Of a stretch of 64,000 bases of DNA, positions 30,584-38,692 are shown piece after piece. A program made the position numbers and the translations under genes. Under the pieces are notes generated by a model that had not been told where the DNA came from, ran no database searches, and was given only the letters and a program-made list of their open reading frames with translations. Each line of letters opens with the position of its first letter. The stretch's first letter is position 1. Source of the DNA: Pseudomonas sp. LFM046 (GTDB taxonomy: Bacteria > Pseudomonadota > Gammaproteobacteria > Pseudomonadales > Pseudomonadaceae); the NCBI RefSeq assembly GCF_000949385.2, contig NZ_JYKO02000001.1, positions 4,519,840 through 4,583,839 of the forward strand. Direction: 5' to 3'.

Positions 30584-30987
30584 CCCGGAACGCCCTGCTG
30601 CTGGCCGCACTGGCCGCCGCCGTGACTGGCTGCGCGACCGATCGCCCGCAACTGGAAACCGGCACGACCTACCAGGTTGAATGGGTCGGCGAACGCCCGC
30701 TGATCGACAACAGCCACCTGACCATCACCCTGGGCGACGACAACCGTGCTTACGGCAATGCGGGCTGCAACCACTGGTTCGCGTCCTACAGCCTGGAAGG
30801 CGACAAGCTCAGCTTCGGCGCCGCCGGCAGCACCCGCAAGATGTGCGCCCCCGCCCTGATGGAGCAGGAACAGCACTTCCTCGACGCCCTGGGCAAGGTC
30901 CAGCGCTGGGACATTTCCCCCATCGACCAACTGCGTCTGTGGCCGGCCGAAGGCAAGCCGATCCGGCTGTGGCCGGTGGAAGGCTGA
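30580..30987 (+). CDS. META-domain lipoprotein
   Basis: A 135-residue protein with a lipobox VTGC (Cys18 after MTRNALLLAALAAAVTG), so it is probably attached to the envelope. The rest matches the META/HslJ-like fold: YQVEWVGERPLIDNSHLTI, AYGNAGCNHWFASYSLEG, KLSFGAAGSTRKMCAPALM, FLDALGKVQRW. HslJ-like proteins are linked to heat or antibiotic tolerance in E. coli, but the molecular role is unknown. Coupled to the upstream zinc-ribbon-like gene by a 4-nt ATGA overlap. Confidence 0.85.
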   Translation: MTRNALLLAALAAAVTGCATDRPQLETGTTYQVEWVGERPLIDNSHLTITLGDDNRAYGNAGCNHWFASYSLEGDKLSFGAAGSTRKMCAPALMEQEQHFLDALGKVQRWDISPIDQLRLWPAEGKPIRLWPVEG

Positions 30988-31015
30988 AGGCCTCGCCGAA
31001 GTCGAACCGGCCCTT

Positions 31016-31109
31016 TGTAGGGGCGAATTCATTCGCCAAGGGCAGCAGCGCTGCCCCATCTTGCAGGGGCAGACCTTCGGCCTGCTTGGCGAATGAATTC
31101 GCTCCTACA
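31016..31109. repeat. Palindromic dispersed repeat, long form
   Basis: Arms of 25 nt at 31016-31040 (TGTAGGGGCGAATTCATTCG...) and 31085-31109 are inverted copies with one mismatch, separated by a 44-nt GC-rich centre that has its own short hairpin (GGCAGCAGCGCTGCC). The same arm sequence makes a compact palindrome at 46286-46325. It sits between the META lipoprotein and convergent dinB. Confidence 0.8.
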
Positions 31110-31125
31110 GAAAAGCAGGCGTGCG

Positions 31126-32181
31126 TCAGAACAGGTTGAGCTGCTCGTGTGCGCCCCGCAGGTCCTGCAGCCTCACCCCCACCCCGATCAACCGAACCGG
31201 CTTGTCCCCTCGGGCAAAAGCAGTGGTGAGCAATTGCCGGTAACTCTCCAGATCACGGCGGGCGCCAGCCTGTTCCAGCGTGGTCTGGGTGAAGTCATGG
31301 AACTTCAGCTTCACGAAGGGCTTGTCCGGCTTGTAGCTGCTGTCCAGCCGCGCCATGCGCCCCCGTAGCTCGTCCAGCAGCGCCGGCAGCTGCTCCAGGC
31401 AGGCGTCCAGGTTCGGCAGGTCGTGGTCGTAGGTGTTTTCGACGCTGATGGACTGGCGACGGCTGTCCACCTGCACGCCGCGATCGTCCTGCCCCCGCGC
31501 CAGGTTGTAGAGGCGCTCGCCGAAACTGCCGAACTCCCGCGCCAGCGCCAGCTTGTTCCATTCCCGCAGGTCAGCGCAGGTGCGCACGCCGAGGCGCGCC
31601 AGCTTCTCCGCCGTCACCTTGCCCACCCCGTGGAGCTTACTCACCGGCAAGGCGGCGACGAACTCGTCCACCTGGTCCGGGGTGACCACGAACAGGCCAT
31701 CGGGCTTGCGCCAGTCGCTGGCGATCTTGGCCAGGAACTTGTTCGGCGCCACCCCAGCCGAGACCGTGATATGCAGCTCCGCCGCCACCCGCCGGCGGAT
31801 ATCCTGAGCGATGCGCGTGGCGCTGCCGTTGAAATGCGGACTGTCGGAAACGTCCAGGTAGGCCTCGTCCAGGGACAGCGGCTCGATGATCTCGGTGTAG
31901 TCGCGGAAGATCTGGTGAATCTGCCGCGACACCGCCCTGTAGGCGTCCATGCGCGGCCGGACGATGGTCAGGTCCGGGCACAGCTTCACGGCGGTGCGCA
32001 TCGGCATCGCTGAACGCACGCCATAGGCGCGAGCGTCGTAATTGCAGGTCGCAACCACCCCCCGCTTGTCCGGCGAGCCTCCGACCGCCAGGGGTTTTCC
32101 CGCCAGACTGGGGTCATCGCGCATCTCGATGGCGGCGTAGAAGCAGTCGCAGTCAATGTGGATGATCTTTCGTTGCGGCAT
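31126..32181 (-). CDS. dinB: DNA polymerase IV
   Basis: A 351-residue Y-family translesion polymerase. Catalytic carboxylates lie in IIHIDCDCFYAAIEM at the N-terminus and in IEPLSLDEAYLDVSDS near residue 105. Helix-hairpin-helix segments follow (VSKLHGVGKVTAEKLARLGV), then the little-finger domain (VENTYDHDLPNL...). It ends AHEQLNLF, whose QLNLF is a beta-clamp binding motif. I see no clear LexA box in the short upstream region. Confidence 0.96.
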   Translation of the reverse strand: MPQRKIIHIDCDCFYAAIEMRDDPSLAGKPLAVGGSPDKRGVVATCNYDARAYGVRSAMPMRTAVKLCPDLTIVRPRMDAYRAVSRQIHQIFRDYTEIIEPLSLDEAYLDVSDSPHFNGSATRIAQDIRRRVAAELHITVSAGVAPNKFLAKIASDWRKPDGLFVVTPDQVDEFVAALPVSKLHGVGKVTAEKLARLGVRTCADLREWNKLALAREFGSFGERLYNLARGQDDRGVQVDSRRQSISVENTYDHDLPNLDACLEQLPALLDELRGRMARLDSSYKPDKPFVKLKFHDFTQTTLEQAGARRDLESYRQLLTTAFARGDKPVRLIGVGVRLQDLRGAHEQLNLF

Positions 32182-32333
32182 GAAGGTCGTGGCGCGAGAA
32201 CGGTTCGAGTAGCAGGCGATGATACCGCAGCCAGCCCCCTCTCCAGCCGCTCTAGCGCAGCATTGGACGGCGTCCGCAGAGCGCCCCTGATTGCTAAATA
32301 TTTGAGTGAAAAAGAATTTTTCCGAGAAATCGT

Positions 32334-32361
32334 TTGACAGCGCCTCGCAGAACTGTAGAAT
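32334..32361 (+). promoter_or_regulatory. Sigma-70 promoter of the first initiator tRNA gene
   Basis: TTGACA at 32334-32339 and TAGAAT at 32356-32361 with a 16-nt spacer, followed by a GC-rich discriminator (TGCCGCCG) typical of stringently controlled stable-RNA promoters. Confidence 0.85.
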
Positions 32362-32367
32362 TGCCGC

Positions 32368-32444
<77 letters not shown>

Positions 32445-32451
32445 GTTTTCC

Positions 32452-32480
32452 AAAAGGCCACTCTTCGGAGTGGCCTTTTT
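32452..32480 (+). terminator. Terminator behind initiator tRNA copy 1
   Basis: AAAAGGCCACTC-TTCG-GAGTGGCCTTTTT: a strong stem, UUCG tetraloop and T-run, 8 nt after the tRNA. Confidence 0.92.
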
Positions 32481-32524
32481 CGTTTGGGCTGAAATAAATA
32501 TTTGATTTAAATGAAATAAATCGT

Positions 32525-32552
32525 TTGACAGCGCCCCGCAGAACTGTAGAAT
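32525..32552 (+). promoter_or_regulatory. Sigma-70 promoter of the second initiator tRNA gene
   Basis: TTGACA at 32525-32530 and TAGAAT at 32547-32552, spacer 16, nearly identical to the first promoter including the discriminator. The duplication therefore covers promoter plus gene. Confidence 0.85.
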
Positions 32553-32558
32553 TGCCGC

Positions 32559-32635
<77 letters not shown>

Positions 32636-32642
32636 GACAAAG

Positions 32643-32678
32643 AGAAGGCCCCGATTGGAAAACCAATCGGGGCCTTCT
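32643..32678 (+). terminator. Hairpin terminator behind initiator tRNA copy 2
   Basis: AGAAGGCCCCGATTGG and CCAATCGGGGCCTTCT form a long perfect stem with a 4-nt loop. The tail is only TGC, so the T-run is weak; the sequence differs from the terminator of copy 1. Confidence 0.75.
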
Positions 32679-32981
32679 GCTATCTGCTCCACTCCCACGC
32701 AATGACCTCGCCGTGTATCGCCTTCGCTTGTCCTGACGGACAAGGGGCGTGCATCATCCGCCCCCGCTCAACAGCATGTAATTGATCTCGGCCGCCATGA
32801 CGAATGGCCGGGAAGCGTCTACTTTGCTATGCACGCGTGCTGGCAGCGACCGGCCGCTTTGTCACCTACCGAGCCCGGAGCCGCCGCCGCATCATTCGCC
32901 TCATGATCGCGACTCCATATCGCTGCATGTTCATTCGCTGGCCAGGGAGGGCTGACATTTCAAGGGAAGAGGAACGTATCC
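32679..32981. other. Intergenic region without recognised content
   Basis: About 300 bases after the tRNA pair. Short plus-strand frames exist but none has a good start or protein-like composition. No clear promoter seen. Confidence 0.5.
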
Positions 32982-33275
32982 ATGTCGTCCAGAATCAGCC
33001 TGCCCTTCATCGCTGCAATCTTTGCGGCAGGTGCCATCTCCACCAGCCACGCAGATGAATCCGCCATCGCGGCCCATTGCCAGTCCAAATGGAGTGGTGA
33101 TGCCATGCGTTCCCTGTGCATGGAGGAGCAGCGACAGGCCGCCCAGACCCTCGCCCGCTACAGCGGCCCGGTCCGGGAGCAATGCGAGCGCGACTGGGGC
33201 TCCGATTTCAAGATGATCCTCTTCTGCATCAAGCAGCAGCCCCTCTCCTCGAGCGGCGAAACGAGCACGGAATAG
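32982..33275 (+). CDS. Small exported Cys-containing protein
   Basis: A 97-residue protein with a signal peptide (MSSRISLPFIAAIFAAGAIS, cleavage probably after SHA). The mature part of about 73 residues has four cysteines (AAHCQSKW, SLCMEEQ, REQCERDWG, LFCIKQQ), enough for two disulfides in the periplasm. Helical, charged, no known family recognised. GAAGAGGAAC upstream serves as ribosome binding site. Confidence 0.75.
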   Translation: MSSRISLPFIAAIFAAGAISTSHADESAIAAHCQSKWSGDAMRSLCMEEQRQAAQTLARYSGPVREQCERDWGSDFKMILFCIKQQPLSSSGETSTE

Positions 33276-33416
33276 CGCCCGCCTCCCGCCGCGTCTATCG
33301 CAAGCAACCCCGGAAAGGCCCCTCCCCGTCCGTCCGGGCTGCCGGTCTGGCCCCGGTCCGGACAAACCTCGACCTCTATACTTGAAGCGCACCCATCCAC
33401 GAGGTGGAGGTTGGTC

Positions 33417-35822
33417 ATGGCCAGGCAATGCGCGTCCAGCGAGGAAGTCGAATACCTGAACCGCGCCCTGCGCACCCTCAGCGGCTGCAACCGGGCCCTG
33501 CTGCGCGCCGAGGACCCGTGCTTCCTGTTCCAGGAAATCTGCAGGGTGGTGGTGGAGGAAGGCGGCTATCGCATGGCCTGGGTCGGCCGCGCTGAGAATG
33601 ATGAAGCACAGTCAGTGACACCTTTGGCCCATGCCGGGCTCGACCAGGCCTATGTGGACTCGCTGAACATCACCTGGGCGGACCGTGAGCGCGGACGCGG
33701 CACCACCGGCACAGCTATCCGTACCGGAGCCCCGACCATCACCCGCAACATCCTCACCGATCCCAGGCTCAATCCCTGGCGAGACAGCGCCATCACCCAC
33801 GGTATTGCCTCGGTGCTGTCCCTGCCCCTGCGGGTGGACGGCCAGATTTTCGGCGCCCTCGCCATCTGCGCCAAGGAGCCGGACGCCTTCGGCGAGCGCG
33901 AACTGGAATTGCTCAGCGAAGCCGCCGACGATCTCGCTTTCGGCCTCCAGGCCCTGCGCGGCAAGGCTCGGCGCCGGCAGGCCGAACTGCAGGTGGAATC
34001 CCTCAACCGCGCGCTGTCCACCCGCGTGGCGGTCAACCACGCCGTGATCCATGCAACCAGCGAGAAGCCGCTGCTGGCGGAGATCTGCCGGGTACTGGTG
34101 GACGAATGCGGCTATCGCCAGGCCTGGGTGGACTATCGCCAGGACAATCCGGTCCAGCCCTACAAGGTGATGGCCTGCCACGCCGCCAATGGCATCTGCC
34201 AGGGTTGGGGCGCGGGCCGTCATGAAGGCAGCTTCCATGGCGAACTGGAGACAGCCCTGCAGGCGGGAAATCCGCTGGTGATGCGCGACCTGCTCAACAC
34301 CCCGACCGCCGCACTCCACGAGGAAGCCCGCGAATTCGGCTTTGCCGCCTCCATGGCGCTCCCCCTGCAAGTGGAGGAAAGCCTGGTGGGCATGCTGGTG
34401 ATCATGGCGGCCCGGGCCGATGCCTTCGAAGATAAAGAAGTGGAATTGCTGCTGGCCATGGCCCACGACCTGGGCTTCGGTATCGCCACCCTGCGCACCC
34501 GCGCCCGGGCCGAAGAAGCCGAAGCCACCATCCGCCGCATGGCCTATGAAGACGCCCTGACCGGCCTACCCAACCGGTTGCGCCTGCGGGAATTGCTGGA
34601 TGCCGCCATCGCCAATGCCCGCCAGGAACGCCGTCCGTTCGGCCTGCTGCACCTGGAAATCGCCCGCAACCAGGAAATCAATGAAACCCTTGGTTACCGC
34701 GAAGGCGACCGTCTGCAACTGGAGATCGCCACCCGCCTGAAACAAGTGGTGGGCGCGGAGCGTACCGTGGCACGGATGGGCGAATGCGAGTTTGCCGTGC
34801 TCATGCCCAACGGCGGCGCCGAACACGCCTCCCAGTTGGCCAAGCAGATACTCACCGCCCTCTATGACCCGGTAGAACTCTCCGGCCTCTATCTGGAAGC
34901 CCGCGCCAGCATCGGCATCGCCCTTTATCCAGGCCACGGTACGGCGCCTGAGGCCCTGATCCGGCGGTCGGGCAGCGCCATGGAGCAGGCCAAGCGCACC
35001 AATGGCGGATTCGCCGTGTTCCAGGGGGGCCTCGACCAGGAATGCGCCCAACATCTGACACTGATGGGTGACCTGCGCCGCGCCATCGACCGCAACGAGC
35101 TGCTGCTCTACTACCAGCCCAAGGTGGAGATCGCCAGCAACCGGGTCTGCGGCACCGAAGCGCTGGTGCGCTGGCGTCACCCGCAGCACGGGATGATGCC
35201 GCCGGACGAGTTCGTCCGCCTGGCGGAGAACACCGGACTGATCACCCCGCTGACCCTCTGGGTGCTGGATACCGCCCTCGGCCAGTGCTACGCCTGGCAC
35301 GAAGAGGGTGATGAACGCCCCGTCTCGGTCAACCTCTCGGCCCATGACCTGCGTGATCCCAGGCTGCTGGATCGTATACAGGGCTCCTTCGCCACCTGGG
35401 GTGCCAGGCCCGAGTGGATCGAATTCGAGCTGACCGAAAGCGCCCTGATGGAAGACCCGGTGGCCTCCCTGCAAACCCTCTCCGCCCTCAAGGACCTGGA
35501 CGCCCGCCTGACCATCGATGATTTCGGCACCGGCTACTCCTCCCTGGCCTACTTGCAGAAACTGCCGGTGGACTCGCTGAAGATCGACCAGTCCTTCGTC
35601 ACCCACATGACCAGCAACGACGGCTCGGCCAAGATCGTCCGCTCCATCATCGAGCTGGCCCACAACCTGGACCTGACGGTGGTGGCCGAAGGCGTGGAAG
35701 ACCAGCTCACCTTCAACCAGCTTGGGCAGTACGGTTGCGATATCGCCCAGGGCTACAGGATCAGCCGGCCGATTCCCGCCGAGCAGTTCCGCGACTGGGA
35801 GACCCGCTCGGCCTGGCACTGA
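33417..35822 (+). CDS. GAF-GAF-GGDEF(degenerate)-EAL protein, probable c-di-GMP phosphodiesterase
   Basis: A 801-residue cytosolic protein with two GAF-like sensor domains (about 20-180 and 200-360), a GGDEF domain (about 375-535) and an EAL domain (about 545-795). The GGDEF signature reads GECEF (455-459), so cyclase activity is unlikely; it may bind GTP as a regulator. The EAL side looks intact: E581-A-L in CGTEALVRWRHP, then NLSAHDL, ELTESALMED, D701-D702 in TIDDFGTGYSSLAYLQ, and KIDQSFV. It would therefore degrade c-di-GMP under control of a GAF ligand, which is unknown. ATG 33417 follows GGTGGAGG; an in-frame TTG at 33411 is too close to it. Confidence 0.9.
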   Translation: MARQCASSEEVEYLNRALRTLSGCNRALLRAEDPCFLFQEICRVVVEEGGYRMAWVGRAENDEAQSVTPLAHAGLDQAYVDSLNITWADRERGRGTTGTAIRTGAPTITRNILTDPRLNPWRDSAITHGIASVLSLPLRVDGQIFGALAICAKEPDAFGERELELLSEAADDLAFGLQALRGKARRRQAELQVESLNRALSTRVAVNHAVIHATSEKPLLAEICRVLVDECGYRQAWVDYRQDNPVQPYKVMACHAANGICQGWGAGRHEGSFHGELETALQAGNPLVMRDLLNTPTAALHEEAREFGFAASMALPLQVEESLVGMLVIMAARADAFEDKEVELLLAMAHDLGFGIATLRTRARAEEAEATIRRMAYEDALTGLPNRLRLRELLDAAIANARQERRPFGLLHLEIARNQEINETLGYREGDRLQLEIATRLKQVVGAERTVARMGECEFAVLMPNGGAEHASQLAKQILTALYDPVELSGLYLEARASIGIALYPGHGTAPEALIRRSGSAMEQAKRTNGGFAVFQGGLDQECAQHLTLMGDLRRAIDRNELLLYYQPKVEIASNRVCGTEALVRWRHPQHGMMPPDEFVRLAENTGLITPLTLWVLDTALGQCYAWHEEGDERPVSVNLSAHDLRDPRLLDRIQGSFATWGARPEWIEFELTESALMEDPVASLQTLSALKDLDARLTIDDFGTGYSSLAYLQKLPVDSLKIDQSFVTHMTSNDGSAKIVRSIIELAHNLDLTVVAEGVEDQLTFNQLGQYGCDIAQGYRISRPIPAEQFRDWETRSAWH

Positions 35823-36036
35823 CTGACCGCCCCGCCGCGACAAATTGCCACCCTTCCCCGCCCTCGTCTGGCGCGCCGATGCCGCTGCGCGCCCCGCTTG
35901 CCTAGACTTGGCGGGATGCCGGGCGATTTCGAACCCGGCTCCCGGCCGTGCTGCCCGTAAAGAAAAATTCGGCCTGGCACTTGGAACTTGCGGTAGCCGC
36001 CCACACTCAGTGGCGCACATTGCCCAGAGGTGCTCG

Positions 36037-38685
36037 ATGCGCGCCAACACCCCGCCAGTGGAAACCCCCGCTAACGGCCAACTCAACAACGAAGAATCCA
36101 CACCCCTACGCTGGCTGGATCGCCTGACGGCCTACCGGCAGTGGATCGTCATTGCCTTCACCCTGCTGGTCTTCATTCTCGGCCTGGTGGCGTGCTGGCA
36201 CCTGCTGCGGGAGCTCGACCCCAACGCACTGCGCGCGGCCATCCGCGAGGTCCCCGGTACCAGCCTCCTGCTGGCCCTGGGGGCGACAGCTGTCAGCTTC
36301 ATCGCCTACGTCGGTTACGAATGGTCCGGCTGCCGCTTCGCCGGCGTACAGCTGCCCTTGCACCGCATGGCCCTCGGCAGTTTCTGCGCCTCCGGCATCG
36401 GCAACGCAGTGGGGCTGTCCATGCTCACCGGCGGCTCGGTCCGCTTCCGCCTCTATGGCCGCCATGACCTGGGGGCCGGCGACATCGCCCGCATCACCCT
36501 GTTCGCCAGCCTGGCCCTGGGCTCTGCCCTGCCTCCGCTGGCGGCCCTGGCGGCATTGAGCGCGCCCGCCGCCGCTTCCCTGGCCCTCGGCTTGCCGGAA
36601 AGTCTGGTGATCGTCCTGGGCGTCGCCGTGCTGCTGGCTTCCGCCCTGCTGGTGCTCTGGATCTCCCGCCTGCGGGTGCCGGAGGCTACGGTACCCGGCT
36701 GCATCGACATCCGCCTGGGCAACCGCAGCGTGCGCCTCCCCGGACTGCGCCTGTCCGCCCTGCAACTGCTGATCACGGTGGTGGACGTCTGCGCCGCCGC
36801 CTGCGTGCTTTACGTGCTGCTGCCGGAAGCGCCGCCCCTGGGCGCCTTCCTCCTGGTGTATATGCTGGCCCTGGCCGCCGGGGTACTCAGCCATGTGCCC
36901 GGCGGCGTCGGGGTGTTCGAGGCGGTGCTGCTGGCTGCGTTCGCCGGCCAGTTGGGCGCGGCGCCGCTGGCCGCCGCCCTGCTGCTCTACCGCCTGACCT
37001 ACGTCGGCCTGCCCCTGGTGCTGGCCTGCCTGCTGTTGCTGGCCAACGAGGCCCAGCGCCTGTTCCCCGCCGGTCGCCAGGCCCTGCGCGCCGCCTCCGG
37101 CCTGGCGGCGCCGGTGCTGTCGCTGCTGGTGTTCCTCTCCGGCGTGGTGCTGCTGTTCTCCGGCGTCACCCCGGCGGTGGATACCCGCCTGGAACATCTG
37201 AGTTTCCTGATTCCCCACCGCCTGATCGACGCCTCGCACCTGGCCGCCAGCCTGGTGGGCGTGCTCTGCCTGCTGCTGGCCCACGGCCTGCGCCATCGCC
37301 TATCGGCAGCCTGGGCACTGACGGTGGTGCTGCTGCTGGCGGGCGCCGGACTGTCGCTGCTCAAGGGTTTCGACTGGGAAGAAGCCAGCCTGCTGACCAT
37401 GACCGCCGTGCTCCTGGCCATCTTCCGCGACGCCTTCTACCGCCCCAGCCGCCTGCTGGAAATGCCCTTCTCGCCCATCAACCTGGCGGCCAGTGCCTGC
37501 GTCTTGCTGGCGGCCCTCTGGCTGATGTTCTTCGCCTTCCAGGACGTGCCCTACAGCCACGAGCTCTGGTGGCAGTTCGAAGTGGACGGCGACGCCCCCC
37601 GCGCCCTGCGTGCCTCCCTGGCCAGCGGCCTGCTGCTGGCCGCCATCGCACTGGTGTGGCTGCTGCGCCCCGTGCCGCCGACCATCCACGAACCCACGGA
37701 AGAAGAACTGCAGAACGCCGCCAAGGTGGTCTGGAAATCCGACCAGCCCGATGGCGGCCTGGTGCTCACCGGCGACAAGGCACTGCTGTTCCATCCCCAG
37801 GGCGACGCCTTCCTGATGTATGCCCGCCGCGGCCGCAGCCTGGTGGCGTTGTTCGACCCCATCGGCCCGGCCGCCCGCCGCGCCGAGCTGATCTGGCAGT
37901 TCCGCGACCTCTGCGACTTTCACCATGCGCGGCCGGTGTTCTACCAGGTGCGCGCGGAAAACCTGCCTTACTACATGGATATCGGACTCTCCGCCCTGAA
38001 GCTGGGTGAAGAGGCACGGGTGGACCTCACCCGCTTCGATCTGGAGGCCAAGAACAAGGCCATGAAGGACCTGCGCTACACCCTCAGCCGAGGCCAACGT
38101 GATGGCCTCAGCCTGCAGATCCACGACGCCGGCAGCGCGCCCCTCGACGCGCTGCGGAGCATTTCCGAAGCCTGGATGCAGGGCAAGCAGGCCCGGGAGA
38201 AAGGCTTCTCCCTCGGCCGCTTCGACCCGGACTACCTGAACCACTTCCGCATCGCCACCATCCACTTCGAGGGCAAGCCGGTGGCGTTCGCCAACCTGCT
38301 GGAAACCGAAGGCAATACCCTGGCCAGTATCGACCTGATGCGCGTCCACCCGCATGCGCCGAAAATGACCATGGAATTCCTCATGCTCAGCCTGCTGCTC
38401 CATTACAAGGAACGCGGCCACGCACGCTTCAGCCTCGGCATGGTGCCCCTGGCGGGCCTGCAACCCCGGCGCGGTGCGCCGCTGACCCAGCGCCTCGGCG
38501 CCCTGGTTTTCCGCCGTGGCGAGCAGTTCTATAACTTCCAGGGCCTGCGTCGTTTCAAAGAGAAGTTCCAGCCCGACTGGGAGCCGCGCTACATGGCGGT
38601 GCCAGCCGGCCTCGACCCGCTGGTGGCGCTGGCCGATACCGCTGCGCTGATCGCCGGCGGTTTCACAGGTCTGGTCAAACGTTGA
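36037..38685 (+). CDS. mprF: Aminoacyl-phosphatidylglycerol synthase/flippase MprF
   Basis: An 882-residue inner membrane protein. Residues about 30-530 form the multi-spanning flippase part (about 14 hydrophobic helices, with the UPF0104-like HVPGGVGVFEAVLLAAF block). The C-terminal soluble part (about 540-880) is the aminoacyl-tRNA-using transferase: LFHPQGDAFLMYARRGRSLVALFDP, FYQVRAENLPYYMDIGL, EEARVDLTRFDLEAKNKAMK and SLGMVPLAGLQPRRGAPL, in parts. It adds an amino acid (alanine in P. aeruginosa) to phosphatidylglycerol, reducing surface charge and cationic peptide binding. ATG 36037 follows AGAGG. Paired with the hydrolase gene 7 nt downstream. Confidence 0.95.
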   Translation: MRANTPPVETPANGQLNNEESTPLRWLDRLTAYRQWIVIAFTLLVFILGLVACWHLLRELDPNALRAAIREVPGTSLLLALGATAVSFIAYVGYEWSGCRFAGVQLPLHRMALGSFCASGIGNAVGLSMLTGGSVRFRLYGRHDLGAGDIARITLFASLALGSALPPLAALAALSAPAAASLALGLPESLVIVLGVAVLLASALLVLWISRLRVPEATVPGCIDIRLGNRSVRLPGLRLSALQLLITVVDVCAAACVLYVLLPEAPPLGAFLLVYMLALAAGVLSHVPGGVGVFEAVLLAAFAGQLGAAPLAAALLLYRLTYVGLPLVLACLLLLANEAQRLFPAGRQALRAASGLAAPVLSLLVFLSGVVLLFSGVTPAVDTRLEHLSFLIPHRLIDASHLAASLVGVLCLLLAHGLRHRLSAAWALTVVLLLAGAGLSLLKGFDWEEASLLTMTAVLLAIFRDAFYRPSRLLEMPFSPINLAASACVLLAALWLMFFAFQDVPYSHELWWQFEVDGDAPRALRASLASGLLLAAIALVWLLRPVPPTIHEPTEEELQNAAKVVWKSDQPDGGLVLTGDKALLFHPQGDAFLMYARRGRSLVALFDPIGPAARRAELIWQFRDLCDFHHARPVFYQVRAENLPYYMDIGLSALKLGEEARVDLTRFDLEAKNKAMKDLRYTLSRGQRDGLSLQIHDAGSAPLDALRSISEAWMQGKQAREKGFSLGRFDPDYLNHFRIATIHFEGKPVAFANLLETEGNTLASIDLMRVHPHAPKMTMEFLMLSLLLHYKERGHARFSLGMVPLAGLQPRRGAPLTQRLGALVFRRGEQFYNFQGLRRFKEKFQPDWEPRYMAVPAGLDPLVALADTAALIAGGFTGLVKR

Positions 38686-38692
38686 GGTGCCC

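Noticed and set aside
32804-33058. An 84-residue plus-strand frame before the four-Cys protein
   Set aside because: Arg-rich composition, no ribosome binding site, and overlap with the better-supported exported protein gene.
35970-35990. Sigma-54-like TGGCAC...TTGC upstream of mprF
   Set aside because: The GG to GC spacing is two bases too long for a -24/-12 promoter.
34566-36101. A 511-residue minus-strand frame across the GGDEF-EAL gene
   Set aside because: Shadow frame. The plus strand has clear GAF, GGDEF and EAL motifs.
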